Of a stretch of DNA of 64,000 bases, positions 53,343-62,043 are shown piece after piece (within the stretch, counting starts at the first letter, position 1; the number at the start of each line of letters is the position of its first letter). The position numbers and the translations under genes are program-made. Under the pieces are notes generated by a model that ran no database searches, was not told the origin of the DNA, and saw only the letters and a program-made list of their open reading frames with translations. Location: assembly GCF_019429485.1 (NCBI RefSeq), contig NZ_JAHXZN010000001.1, positions 1,612,001 through 1,676,000 of the forward strand. The letters are read 5' to 3'. Source of the DNA: Sphingomonas citri. GTDB taxonomy: Bacteria > Pseudomonadota > Alphaproteobacteria > Sphingomonadales > Sphingomonadaceae.

Positions 53343-54111
53343 CGATTTCCCGCCGGGCATGGTGTGGCTGGTCGGCGCCGGCCCGGGTGACCCGGACTTG
53401 CTCACGCGCAAGGCCGCGCGGCTGATCGGCGCGGCGGACGTGGTGTTTCACGATGCGCTGGTGGGCGCGGGCGTGCTCGATCTCGTCGCGCCGGACGCGC
53501 GCCGTATCAGCGTCGGCAAGCGGTCGGGGCGTCACTCGGTCGCGCAGGGCACCATCGACGGATTGATCGTCGCCGCCGCGCGGGAGGGGGCGCGGGTCGT
53601 CAGGCTGAAGGGCGGCGACCCCGCCATCTTCGGCCGCACCGCGGAGGAGATGGCGGCGTGTCGGGCGGCCGGCGTGCCGGCACGGATCTGCCCCGGCGTG
53701 ACCGCCGCCAGCGCGGCGGCCGCGGCGGCCGGAAGCGCGCTCACGTCGCGGGGCGTCGCGCGCCGGCTCGTGTTCGTCACCGCGCACCTCGACACGGGCG
53801 CGCCGGCCGCGTTCGACGCAGCGGTGCTGGCGGATGCGGGCGCGACGCTCGCGATCTACATGGGACGCGCCGCGGCCGGCTCGATCGCTCGGCAGCTGAT
53901 CGCGGCGGGGCGCCGCGCCGACACGCCGGTGCTCGTGGTGGTGAACGCCTCGCTGCCGCAGGAACGCGTGGTTCATGGCCGGCTCGACGCCCTCGCCTTC
54001 CTGGTCGAGGCGGTCGGCGCGCGCGAACCAGCGATGCTGCTGATCGGAGAGGCGGTGAGGAGCTCCGCTGCGGCGGCGCATCCACTGTCGAACAGCGCCG
54101 TATGCGTGTGA
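53332..54111 (+). CDS. cobA: uroporphyrinogen-III C-methyltransferase
   Basis: This SAM-dependent enzyme makes precorrin-2, the precursor of the sirohaem used by nitrite reductase. The 259-residue protein has VWLVGAGPGDPDLLTRKAAR, DVVFHDALVG, the conserved VVRLKGGDPAIFGRTAEEM, PGVTAASAAAAAAG and ATLAIYMGRAAAG. Its start lies within the last 11 bases of nasC, so translation is coupled. It has no dehydrogenase/ferrochelatase (CysG) domain, so those steps must be encoded elsewhere. Confidence 0.94.
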   Translation: MPHDDFPPGMVWLVGAGPGDPDLLTRKAARLIGAADVVFHDALVGAGVLDLVAPDARRISVGKRSGRHSVAQGTIDGLIVAAAREGARVVRLKGGDPAIFGRTAEEMAACRAAGVPARICPGVTAASAAAAAAGSALTSRGVARRLVFVTAHLDTGAPAAFDAAVLADAGATLAIYMGRAAAGSIARQLIAAGRRADTPVLVVVNASLPQERVVHGRLDALAFLVEAVGAREPAMLLIGEAVRSSAAAAHPLSNSAVCV

Positions 54112-54233
54112 GGCGCCGCTCGGTTCGCGCCGGCAAGCTCTTCCGCCCGCCAGCCTGCGGCTGGAGCACGTTCGCGGTCTATGTCGCGAACTGCTGTGCG
54201 ATGACGATGCTGACGCGGTGGCTGCTGGGCTAG
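54108..54233 (+). CDS. possible 41-residue coupled small protein after cobA
   Basis: A GTG at 54108 overlaps the cobA stop in the GTGA arrangement used throughout this operon. It opens a 41-codon ORF with a basic N-terminus (RRRSVRAGKLFRPPACGW) and a hydrophobic end (FAVYVANCCAMTMLTRWLLG) that could span or touch the membrane. I recognise no family. It could be a chance ORF; the overlap geometry and the basic-then-hydrophobic shape are the support. Confidence 0.35.
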   Translation: MRRRSVRAGKLFRPPACGWSTFAVYVANCCAMTMLTRWLLG

Positions 54234-54616
54234 AACGACGTCGTGGCTTTGCTCCGGAACATGCTCGAGTCGGGGGGGCGTCGCGGGTCGACGCGTCGCT
54301 CGCGGCTTGGCACAGACGCATGGGCAGCGCGCCAGCCCTCGGCGAGCGTCGCAACCCGCCCGCTCACGCCCGGCAGCCGACATTGCCGTGATGTTTCCCG
54401 ATCCCGTCGCGACGCTACGCCGAAACACAATGAAACTGGCGTAGTTCAACAGCTTAAGCGACGGTCCCGGTGCCGCGCTCATCCGTGAAGGACCGGTTGC
54501 TGTTGCCGTATCGGGAAGAGCCGGGCCGGGGAGACCCGATCTGAGCGCGGCGCTACCTTGCCCTCGGGCAGCAAACAAGCCGGGCACGCGCGGCTGACGC
54601 GCGCGCCCTTGCCGCC
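54234..54616. other. 383-base region between cobA side and porin gene
   Basis: It lies between convergent transcripts. ORFs in it are short and Arg-rich without a ribosome site. A locally AT-richer patch lies at about 54385-54460. I found no clear terminator with a T-run and no repeat of the families seen elsewhere. Confidence 0.4.
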
Positions 54617-55858
54617 TCACAAGGCCCAGGTCAGCTCCAGCCACAGTTTCTGCGTGTCGGTGGCGAAGCCGTCCGCGCGGTACGTGGCGTAGCGCGCCGA
54701 GATGCCGTAACGCGCCAGCTTGGCCGAGGCGAGCAGGTCGACCTCGTCGCCGTAGCGGCGGTCGACTCGCTCGGCGTCGAAGCGGTGGTACACCGCCTGC
54801 ACGCCCACCGCCTTGAACGCGCCCAGCTTGGGCCAGCCCCATCCCAGGCTGCCGTACAGGTCGCGCACGCCGTCGGGCGGGGTGGTGGTGAGCTTGTCCG
54901 CCCAGCCCTGGAACTTGAAGATCGAGGCCAGCGGCGTCTGGAACGAGGTGAGCGCGGTGCCGTTGCCCGCGCCGAGCACCTCATAGCCCGCGCCGACGTG
55001 CAGCGCGTGCACGTCCAGCGCGCCGTCGACGAGGTAATAATCGGCGCGATAATCGTTGGGGTTGCGATGATAGTCCGACTGGGTGGCATAGCTCAGCTGC
55101 CACGACGCCTTCACCTTGGGCGCGACCGCGCGCGATCCGACCAGCCGCGCGCCGTAGCTCTGGCTGGACAGGCGATAGCCCTGCACCGCGGCCTCGTCCT
55201 GGTCGATCAGATAGGCGAAGCCGGTCAGCGTGCCGAGCGGCGTGTCCTGCGCCAGCAGCGCGAAGACGTTGTCGCCGCCGATCGCGGTCGGCTTGGCGCC
55301 GCGGCCGTTGATCCCGCTCGGCGTCCGTACGCTCCACGCATAGGTGAGGTCGGCGCGCAGGTGCTTGGTCAGGCTGAGCTGGCCGCGTACCGCGTCGAAC
55401 GAGCGCGAATTCTGCCGGATCGCCGCGGCGCCGACGAAGCGCTCGTCCTCCAGCCCGATCTTCTGGCGCCCGCCGATGAGCGTGAACGGTGCCGACTTAT
55501 ATTGCAGCTGCGCCCGGTACAGCGCGATATTCTCCGGATCGCCGACGACGGGATAGCCAGCACCATGGCCGACGCTGTCGTCATAATGGTCGACGATGGC
55601 CAGATTGCCCTGCGCCTCGACCAGCGCCGACCACGGCCCGCTGCTCGCCGCCACGCCGCTGCGCACGCGGATCGTCACCGCGTCCGCCGCGCGCGCGATA
55701 CCGTCCTGCTCGACGCGCTCGTAGCGCAGCCGCACGTCCTCGGTCGGGGTGAGTTTGATCGGGTCGGCGAGCGCGGGAGCGGCTTCGAGCGACAGCGCGG
55801 GAAGCGCGACGAGGGTGGCCGCGGCGAGGCGGCGGGTCAGCGGTGACAGGTGAACCAT
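54617..55858 (-). CDS. outer-membrane porin, alginate-export-like family
   Basis: This 413-residue beta-barrel has a signal peptide (MVHLSPLTRRLAAATLVALP, cleavage after ALA) and the family start KLTPTEDVRLRYERVEQDGI. Alternating barrel strands with IALYRAQLQYKSAPFTLIGG, RQKIGLEDERFVGAAAIRQN and LASAKLARYGISARYATYRA follow. The C-terminus ends LELTWAL rather than with Phe. Its position beside the nitrate operon suggests it could pass nitrate or another anion, but this is inference from location. Confidence 0.85.
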   Translation of the reverse strand: MVHLSPLTRRLAAATLVALPALSLEAAPALADPIKLTPTEDVRLRYERVEQDGIARAADAVTIRVRSGVAASSGPWSALVEAQGNLAIVDHYDDSVGHGAGYPVVGDPENIALYRAQLQYKSAPFTLIGGRQKIGLEDERFVGAAAIRQNSRSFDAVRGQLSLTKHLRADLTYAWSVRTPSGINGRGAKPTAIGGDNVFALLAQDTPLGTLTGFAYLIDQDEAAVQGYRLSSQSYGARLVGSRAVAPKVKASWQLSYATQSDYHRNPNDYRADYYLVDGALDVHALHVGAGYEVLGAGNGTALTSFQTPLASIFKFQGWADKLTTTPPDGVRDLYGSLGWGWPKLGAFKAVGVQAVYHRFDAERVDRRYGDEVDLLASAKLARYGISARYATYRADGFATDTQKLWLELTWAL

Positions 55859-55956
55859 GGCCCTCCCGGTAAGCGCGCCCGCTTGCGATGTAGTTAACGC
55901 CGGACACTTGGACGAAGGCGTAAATTACGCATGATGACACGTCTTTGGTCGCAAAG

Positions 55957-55972
55957 TTAGTCGGCCCTTAAC
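55957..55972 (+). promoter_or_regulatory. possible CtrA-binding site upstream of chemoreceptor
   Basis: TTAG-TCGGCCC-TTAAC matches the CtrA consensus TTAA-N7-TTAAC except for one base in the first half. It lies 40 bases before the chemoreceptor start. CtrA commonly controls motility and chemotaxis genes in alphaproteobacteria, and sciP is present in this window. One mismatch in a short motif leaves real chance of coincidence. Confidence 0.35.
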
Positions 55973-56011
55973 TCCGCGCGGCTACCACGTCACGATCGCC
56001 AGGAGAGGTTC

Positions 56012-57817
56012 GTGACCATTCGTAATATCGCCATCCCGCGCAAGCTCGCGCTCGCCTTCGCGGTGTTGATCGCGACCTTCTCGATCGTCAGCCTCGTGGT
56101 CTTCGCCAACGTGCGCACGCTCCACCAGGTAGCGGTGACGCGCGACGAGGCGAAGCTCGCCTCCGACCATGCCGACGACATGCTCAACGGCGTGGTCGAG
56201 GGGCAGAGCGCGGTGCGCGGTTACGTGCTGCTCGGCAAGCCGGCCTTCCTCGACACCTACAAGGAGAATGCCGCCGCGATCACCGCCGCCGCGGCCGAGT
56301 TCAATCGCCACGCCGCGCGGCCCGATCAGGGCGAGCGCGTGCGCCGCTTCCTCGCCGCGGTGGAGACGTGGCAGCGCACCAAGGTGGAGCCGACGCTCGC
56401 CGCCTTCGCCGACCCGGCGACGCGCGAGCAGGCGCGCGAGCTCGCCGGCTCCAAGCAACTCGGCGCGATGCGCGACTCGATCAAGGAGATACAGGCGGCG
56501 CAGCAGGCCTGGGTCGATCAGCAGGACGCCGCGCAGCGCCACGCCGAGACGATGGTGACGCTGGCGCTCGCGCTCGGCGGCGCGATCGCGGTGGCGCTGG
56601 CGGGCGCGATGGGCATGCTGCTGTCACGCTCGATCGCGCGGCCGGTGGTGGCGATCGCCTCGGTGATGGAGGAGCTGGCCGCGGGGCGCCACCAGGTGGC
56701 GCTGCCCAGCGCCGATCGCCGCGACGAGATCGGCACGATGGCGCGCGCGGTGGCGGTGTTCCGCGACGCCGCGGTGGAGAAGGCGCGCGACGAGCAGGAG
56801 CGCCAGGCGGTGTTCGCCGAGGTGGGCGATGGCCTCGCGCGGCTCGCCGACGCCGATCTCGCCGCACGCTTCAGCGACTTTCCGCCGGCCTATGCCAAGC
56901 TGGAGCAGGACTTCAACGCCGCGATGGACGCGATGGCGCAGGTGATGGGCGCGGTGACCAGCGCCACCAACGGCATCAACGACGGCGCCGCCGACATCCG
57001 TGCCGCCTCCGACGATCTCTCGCAGCGCACGGAGCAGCAGGCCGCCAGCCTGGAGGAGACCGCCGCGGCGATGGAGGAGATCACCTCCACCGTGAAGGAG
57101 ACGGCGGCGAGCGCGGCGCAGGCCAACCAGACGGTCGAGGCGGCGCGGGTCGAGGCCGAGCAGTCGGCCGAGGTGGTCGAACGCGCGGTCGCCGCGATGG
57201 GCGGGATCGAGCGCGCCTCGAGCGAGATCGGCGAGATCATCGGCGTGATCGACGCCATCGCCTTCCAGACCAACCTGCTCGCGCTCAACGCCGGGGTCGA
57301 GGCGGCGCGCGCGGGCGACGCGGGCAAGGGCTTCGCGGTGGTCGCCTCCGAGGTCCGCGCGCTGGCGCAACGCTCCGCCGAGGCGGCGCGCGACGTGAAG
57401 GGCAAGATCACCGCCGCGACCGGTCAGGTCGACGCCGGGGTCACGCTCGTCAACGCCGCGGGCGACGCGCTGGCGCGGATCAGCGCGCGCGTCGGCGAGC
57501 TCAGCGGGCTGGTGCGCACCATCGCCACCGCCGCCGAGCAGCAGGCAACCGGCCTCCAGCAGGTCAACACGGCCGTGGCCGAGATGGACAATGTCACCCA
57601 GCAGAACGCCGCGATGGTGGAGGAGGCCACCGCCGCGGCACGCAGCCTGGCGGTGGAGGCCGACTCACTGGCGCAGCAGGTGGCGCGCTTCCGCGTCGGC
57701 GCTACCCCGCGCCCGGCGAGCCCGGTCCACCAGTTGCAGCAGCGCGCCGCTGCCGGGGTCCGCCGCCTCGCCGGCGCGCGCGCGACGGCGGTGAGCGACG
57801 ACTGGTCGGGGTTCTAG
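56012..57817 (+). CDS. methyl-accepting chemotaxis protein with CHASE3-type sensor
   Basis: This 601-residue chemoreceptor has TM1 (LALAFAVLIATFSIVSLVVF), a helical periplasmic CHASE3-like domain (~35-180; GQSAVRGYVLLGKPAFLDTY), TM2 (~182-205) and HAMP (SIARPVVAIASVMEELAAGR). A long cytoplasmic coiled coil carries the signalling tip IIGVIDAIAFQTNLLALNAG. The last five residues DWSGF fit the xWxxF tether for CheR/CheB. GTG 56012 follows AGGAGAGG. The ligand is unknown, and nearness to nitrate genes does not prove nitrate sensing. Confidence 0.93.
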   Translation: MTIRNIAIPRKLALAFAVLIATFSIVSLVVFANVRTLHQVAVTRDEAKLASDHADDMLNGVVEGQSAVRGYVLLGKPAFLDTYKENAAAITAAAAEFNRHAARPDQGERVRRFLAAVETWQRTKVEPTLAAFADPATREQARELAGSKQLGAMRDSIKEIQAAQQAWVDQQDAAQRHAETMVTLALALGGAIAVALAGAMGMLLSRSIARPVVAIASVMEELAAGRHQVALPSADRRDEIGTMARAVAVFRDAAVEKARDEQERQAVFAEVGDGLARLADADLAARFSDFPPAYAKLEQDFNAAMDAMAQVMGAVTSATNGINDGAADIRAASDDLSQRTEQQAASLEETAAAMEEITSTVKETAASAAQANQTVEAARVEAEQSAEVVERAVAAMGGIERASSEIGEIIGVIDAIAFQTNLLALNAGVEAARAGDAGKGFAVVASEVRALAQRSAEAARDVKGKITAATGQVDAGVTLVNAAGDALARISARVGELSGLVRTIATAAEQQATGLQQVNTAVAEMDNVTQQNAAMVEEATAAARSLAVEADSLAQQVARFRVGATPRPASPVHQLQQRAAAGVRRLAGARATAVSDDWSGF

Positions 57818-57823
57818 GTACCA

Positions 57824-57850
57824 GATCCTCCCCGCATCGCGGGGAGGATC
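57824..57850. repeat. short hairpin repeat, family A copy 5 (perfect)
   Basis: GATCCTCCCCGC / GCGGGGAGGATC are perfect 12-base arms around an ATC loop. It fills the 40-base gap between the convergent chemoreceptor and MFS transporter genes. Confidence 0.85.
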
Positions 57851-57857
57851 TTGCCCC

Positions 57858-59096
57858 TCACCCCATTCGGGCGCGGAAGAGCTGGCCGCCCTCGATCACC
57901 CACACCAGCGCCAGGACCGCGACCCCGATCGCGAGATATCCCAGCGCCAGCGGCAGCGTCGTCCCCGCGTAGGACTGGCCGATCGCGCTGCCCACCAGCA
58001 CCGCACCTATGCTGGTGATGAAGCCCTGCACCGAGGAGGCGGTGCCCGCGATATGCCCGACCGGCTCCATCGCCATGGCGCCGAAGTTCGAGCCGCACAG
58101 GCCGATGCAGGTCATGCTCAGCGCCTGGAAGACGATGTAGCTCACCAGTGTCTCCCATCCCGCGGTGATCACCAGCAGGTGCAGCACCGACAGCGCGATC
58201 AGCGCCAGCACCGCCGCCTGCGAGATCAGTCGCGTGCCGAGCCGCTCGACCAGCCGGCTGTTGGCGAACGAAGCGCACCCCATCGCGCCCGCGCACAGCG
58301 CGAACAGCAGGGTGAAGCGGTCGCCCGCGCCGAACTCGTCGACGAAGATCTGCTGCGCCGACGAGACGAAGGCGATGATCCCGCCGAACGTCAGCGAGGC
58401 CGCCACGGCATAGCCGGCGGAATAGCGGTTGGTCAGTGTCTGGCGATAGTTGGCGCGCAGGTTGGCGAGCGAGATGGTGACGCGCCGCTCGGCCGCCAGC
58501 GTCTCGGGCACGCGCAGCAGCGTCCAGCTCAGCACGAAGGCGGCGAACCCGCCGAGCGCGTAGAAGATGAAGCGCCACGGCCCGAAGGCGAGCAGCCCCT
58601 GCCCCAGCGTCGGCGCCATGATCGGCACGATGAAGAAGATCATCTGCGCGATCGACATGGTGCGCGCCATCTGCCGCCCGGAGGCGGTGTCACGCACGAT
58701 CGCCACCGCCAGCACGCGGGTCGAGGCCGACATCAGCCCCTGCAGCAGGCGCGCGCCGAGCAGTGCGGGGAAGGTGGCGGCGCTCGCCGCGAAGACGCTG
58801 GCGCCGACGAAGCCCGCCAGCGTCACAATCAGCACCGGGCGGCGGCCGTAGCGGTCGGCGAGCGGGCCGTAGAGCAGCTGTCCCAGGCCGAAGCCCATCA
58901 TGTAGACGGTGACGATCCACTGGCGGTGGTTGGCCGCGCTCACCGCCAGGTCGTGGCCGATGTCGGCGAGTGCGGGCAGCATGAGATCGACGCCGAGCGC
59001 GTTCACCCCCATCAGCGCCGCGATGAAGGCGACGAACTCGCGCGGGTGCATGCCCCGCGGCGCGGGGTGCGGGTGCGGGGCGGAAAGGGACGTCAT
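57858..59096 (-). CDS. Bcr/CflA-type multidrug MFS transporter
   Basis: This 412-residue 12-helix drug:proton antiporter has the MFS motif A GLGQLLYGPLADRYGRRPVL, the antiporter motif C-like APTLGQGLLAFGPWRFIF and the Bcr-type N-terminus FVAFIAALMGVNALGVDLML. Helix 5 and the central loop VPETLAAERR fit the Bcr/CflA subgroup. The Met at 59096 is preferred; the frame opens 11 codons earlier. Substrate unknown. Confidence 0.92.
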   Translation of the reverse strand: MTSLSAPHPHPAPRGMHPREFVAFIAALMGVNALGVDLMLPALADIGHDLAVSAANHRQWIVTVYMMGFGLGQLLYGPLADRYGRRPVLIVTLAGFVGASVFAASAATFPALLGARLLQGLMSASTRVLAVAIVRDTASGRQMARTMSIAQMIFFIVPIMAPTLGQGLLAFGPWRFIFYALGGFAAFVLSWTLLRVPETLAAERRVTISLANLRANYRQTLTNRYSAGYAVAASLTFGGIIAFVSSAQQIFVDEFGAGDRFTLLFALCAGAMGCASFANSRLVERLGTRLISQAAVLALIALSVLHLLVITAGWETLVSYIVFQALSMTCIGLCGSNFGAMAMEPVGHIAGTASSVQGFITSIGAVLVGSAIGQSYAGTTLPLALGYLAIGVAVLALVWVIEGGQLFRARMG

Positions 59097-59222
59097 GCCT
59101 GCCCTATCGTCCTCCGCGCCGCAGTGCACAAGCGGCTGACGAGGCTACATTTCAACGGTTAGCACCTGATCCGGGCGGTCGACCCGTGCCGCGGCGCACG
59201 CCGGGAAACGAACGCGGTCCTC

Positions 59223-60362
59223 CTAACCCGCGCGCCGCAGCGTGATCCGCGTCATCTCGGACGGGCGTCCCAGCCGCAGCGCGAAGCCGGGCCACAGCGC
59301 AGTGCCGTTGCTGACGTAGAGCGTCATCGTGCCGACCTGGTAGCGGCGCGACACGAAGCCGTCATTGCCGCGCGCCACCAGCCGGTCGAGCCCGACGATC
59401 ATGCCGCCGTGCGTGTGCCCCGAGAGCTGGAGCGCCACGCCGCGCGCCGCCGCCGCGCGGGCGTTGCGCGGCTGGTGGTCGAGCAGCACCACCGGCACGC
59501 CCGCCGGCGCGCCCGCCAGCGCGGCGGCGAGGTCGGGCGCGGGGTGGCCGGTCCCCGCCGCGGAGGCGTCGGTCACGCCGGCGAGCACCAGCCGCTCGCC
59601 GCCGCGCTCCAGCACGGCGTGCGCGTTCGGCAGCAGCCCTACGCCAAGACCGGCCAGGTGCCGCATCCAGGCGTCGTAATCGAAGAAATACTCGTGGTTA
59701 CCCGGCACCGCCCAGATCCCGTCGGGGGCGCGCAGCCCGGCGAGCGGTGTCACGTCGTCGCGGCGCATCGCGACCGAGCCGTCGATGAAGTCGCCGGTGA
59801 CGACGATCAGGTCGGCGCCCGCGGCGTTGGCGCGCGCCACCATCGCCTCGGCCCAGCGCGCCGGGAACAGCTTGCTGAGATGCAGGTCGCTGAGCTGAAG
59901 CAGCCGGTAGCCGTCGAAGCGCGGCGGCAGTCCGGCGACCTCCACCGTGATATCACGCAGCGGCGGCTGGCGCAGCGCGTTGGCGACACCGACCGCGGCG
60001 AGCACCGCCGCCATCGCCGCGGCGGCGTAGCGCGCCCCGTCGGGCAGCGTCGCGCCGCGGCGGACCAGCTGCGCCACCAGCAGGCCGAGATCGAGCAGCA
60101 GCTGAAGCGCGAACAGCAGCACGATGGCACCGAACGCCCAGTTGAACAGCACCACCATCGCGCGCGGGAACTCGGGCGCGAACACCGAGCCCGACGACAG
60201 CTTGCTCCAGTAATGAAACTGCGACGCGGCGAGCAGCAGCACTGCGATGCCGCCCTTGGCCCAGAGCGGCAGCGCCAGCGGCCAGAGCGTGCGAACGACG
60301 ACGTAGAGGCAGGGCGTCGCGAAGATCAGATGGAAGATCGTGGGTCTCCTCGCCCGCCCCAA
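59223..60362 (-). CDS. membrane-anchored calcineurin-like metallophosphoesterase
   Basis: This 379-residue protein has four hydrophobic segments in its N-terminal ~130 residues (e.g. IAVLLLAASQFHYW, AIVLLFALQLLLDLGLLVAQ). A YaeI-like phosphoesterase domain follows. Metal motifs are LLQLSDLHLSKLF, VTGDFIDGSV, AVPGNHEYFFDY, LLDHQPRNA and LSGHTHGGMIVG. Members include lipid-linked phosphoesterases such as UDP-diacylglucosamine hydrolase relatives. The substrate here is open. Confidence 0.92.
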   Translation of the reverse strand: MGRARRPTIFHLIFATPCLYVVVRTLWPLALPLWAKGGIAVLLLAASQFHYWSKLSSGSVFAPEFPRAMVVLFNWAFGAIVLLFALQLLLDLGLLVAQLVRRGATLPDGARYAAAAMAAVLAAVGVANALRQPPLRDITVEVAGLPPRFDGYRLLQLSDLHLSKLFPARWAEAMVARANAAGADLIVVTGDFIDGSVAMRRDDVTPLAGLRAPDGIWAVPGNHEYFFDYDAWMRHLAGLGVGLLPNAHAVLERGGERLVLAGVTDASAAGTGHPAPDLAAALAGAPAGVPVVLLDHQPRNARAAAARGVALQLSGHTHGGMIVGLDRLVARGNDGFVSRRYQVGTMTLYVSNGTALWPGFALRLGRPSEMTRITLRRAG

Positions 60363-60411
60363 CCAGCGACGCGCGCCGACGTTGCATCAGGCGACGGACG
60401 CTTCGCGCGCC

Positions 60412-61476
60412 TCAGCCGGCGCGGCGCTCCAGCGCGTGCGCCGCCTCGGCCATCAGCGCGGCGATGATGTCGGCGATCGGCTCTTCCTTGGTGACCATGC
60501 CGACCGACTGGCCCGCCATCACGCTGCCGTGCTCGACGTCGCCGTCGATCACCGCACGGCGCAGCGCGCCCGCCCAATAATGTTCGATCTGGAGCTGTGC
60601 CTCGGCCATCGCCACGCGCCCCTCGTCGAGCGACGAGGCGACCTCGCGCTGCTTGGCGGTGAACAGCTCGCCACCCGCGTTCTTGAGCGCGCGGACCGGG
60701 ATCACCGGCAGGCGCGGATCGATCTGGACGCTGGCGATCGCGTCGCGTGCGCTGGCGCGGATGAACGCCTGCTTGAATCTCGGATGCGCGATCGACTCGG
60801 TGGCGCAGACGAAGCGCGTGCCGAGCTGGACCCCGGCCGCGCCCATGTCGAGATAGCCCGCGATCGCCTCGCCGCGCCCGATCCCGCCCGCGACGAACAC
60901 CGGCACCTGGCTCGCGATCTCGGGCAGCATCTCCTGCGCCAGCACGCTGGTCGAGACCGGCCCGATATGGCCGCCCGCCTCCATCCCCTCGATCACCAGC
61001 GCGTCGACGCCCGAGCGGATCAGCTTCTTGGCCAGCGCCAGCGTCGGCGCGAAGCAGATCACCTTGGCGCCGCCCGCCTTGATCGCCTCGAGCGAGCCCT
61101 TGGGCGGCAGCCCGCCCGCGAGCACGACATGGCCGACGCCGTGGCGCCCGCACACCGCGATCAGCTCCTCGAGCGCCGGGTGCATCGTGATCAGATTGAC
61201 GCCGAACGGCCTGTCGGTGAACGACTTGGTGCCGGCGATCTCGGCGTCGAGCAGCTCGGGCGTCATCGCGCCGCAGGCGATCACGCCGAAGCCACCGGCG
61301 TTGGACATCGCCGCGACGAGATGGCGCTCGCTCACCCAGGACATCGCCCCCGCCATGATCGCCACCTCGCTGCCGAGGAAAGCGGCGCCGCGCGCCATGC
61401 GGCGGGCGAGGCGCGCGGCGCCGCTCGCGGCGTCGGTGGCGGGAGCGTCGGTGGCGGGAGCGAGCGTGTCGGTCAT
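60412..61476 (-). CDS. nitronate monooxygenase-family flavoprotein
   Basis: This 354-residue FMN-binding TIM-barrel enzyme is related to 2-nitropropane dioxygenase/nitronate monooxygenase. It shows IMAGAMSWVSERHLVAAMSN, FGVIACGAMTPE, the active-site region LVIEGMEAGGHIGPVSTSVL (His of GGHIG) and the FMN phosphate site VFVAGGIGRGEAIAGYLDMG. GVQLGTRFVCATES follows. Such enzymes detoxify alkyl nitronates, and some members are enoyl-ACP reductase-like (FabK). The physiological substrate is not certain. Confidence 0.92.
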   Translation of the reverse strand: MTDTLAPATDAPATDAASGAARLARRMARGAAFLGSEVAIMAGAMSWVSERHLVAAMSNAGGFGVIACGAMTPELLDAEIAGTKSFTDRPFGVNLITMHPALEELIAVCGRHGVGHVVLAGGLPPKGSLEAIKAGGAKVICFAPTLALAKKLIRSGVDALVIEGMEAGGHIGPVSTSVLAQEMLPEIASQVPVFVAGGIGRGEAIAGYLDMGAAGVQLGTRFVCATESIAHPRFKQAFIRASARDAIASVQIDPRLPVIPVRALKNAGGELFTAKQREVASSLDEGRVAMAEAQLQIEHYWAGALRRAVIDGDVEHGSVMAGQSVGMVTKEEPIADIIAALMAEAAHALERRAG

Positions 61477-61628
61477 GCCCTGCCCTAATCACAGCGCGCG
61501 GCGACGGCAATCACTCGCGCCGCGATGGGGCGAAGCCGGGAGGTGTTCCCCCGATTTTCCCGGGTCTTCACCGCGCCGATCGGCGCGCTCCCGCTACGAG
61601 AAGGGGCAGTGGGCGGGCGAGCGAGGGA

Positions 61629-61751
61629 ATGACGATGCCGGACGAGAGATGGCCGCGGCGACGGCGCGCGGCGCTGCTGATCGTGCTGGTCGCGGCGAGC
61701 TGGGCGGTGCTCGCCGGGTCGATCGCGCTGGCGCTCACGCTGCTTCGCTGA
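61629..61751 (+). CDS. tiny single-pass membrane protein, 40 residues
   Basis: A very short ORF encodes a basic N-terminus (DERWPRRRRAA) and one membrane helix (LLIVLVAASWAVLAGSIALA). It aligns without gaps from AASWA to the end with the ORF at 61864-61983. An upstream GCGAGGGA precedes the ATG. The pairing with a homologue 112 bases downstream argues that it is translated. Function unknown. Confidence 0.55.
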   Translation: MTMPDERWPRRRRAALLIVLVAASWAVLAGSIALALTLLR

Positions 61752-61863
61752 CCGGCGGCGAAGGCACTGAACCAAAGCGGGAAAATATGAAAAATGCGTC
61801 AGTGCGACTCGCTTTTAGCGGCGCGGCCGTTTGCGTAATCTGCTCGAACAACATCGGGAGGGG

Positions 61864-61983
61864 ATGATGATGAACGGCATGATGTCGACGCGTCGGCGTT
61901 ACTCGGTGCTCGCGGTGCTGACCGCGGCGAGCTGGGCCACGGTCGCGGTGGCGGCCGAGATGGTGTTGCAGTTGGCGCGCTGA
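61864..61983 (+). CDS. tiny single-pass membrane protein, 39 residues
   Basis: The start region has three consecutive ATG codons after a strong GGGAGGGG ribosome site. The product has a basic stretch (STRRRYS) and one membrane helix (VLAVLTAASWATVAVAAEMV) ending QLAR. It is homologous to 61629-61751 (shared RRR and AASWA, same length after that point). The purine-rich SD makes translation likely. Function unknown. Confidence 0.65.
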   Translation: MMMNGMMSTRRRYSVLAVLTAASWATVAVAAEMVLQLAR

Positions 61984-62043
61984 GCCGCGCCGTAGACGGG
62001 TCGGCGCGGTACCCGGGGGGGCGCCGCGCCGACCGACCTTCGA

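Noticed and set aside
54243..54488. 81-codon ORF between cobA and the porin gene
   Set aside because: Arg/Ser-rich, no Shine-Dalgarno, no structural pattern.
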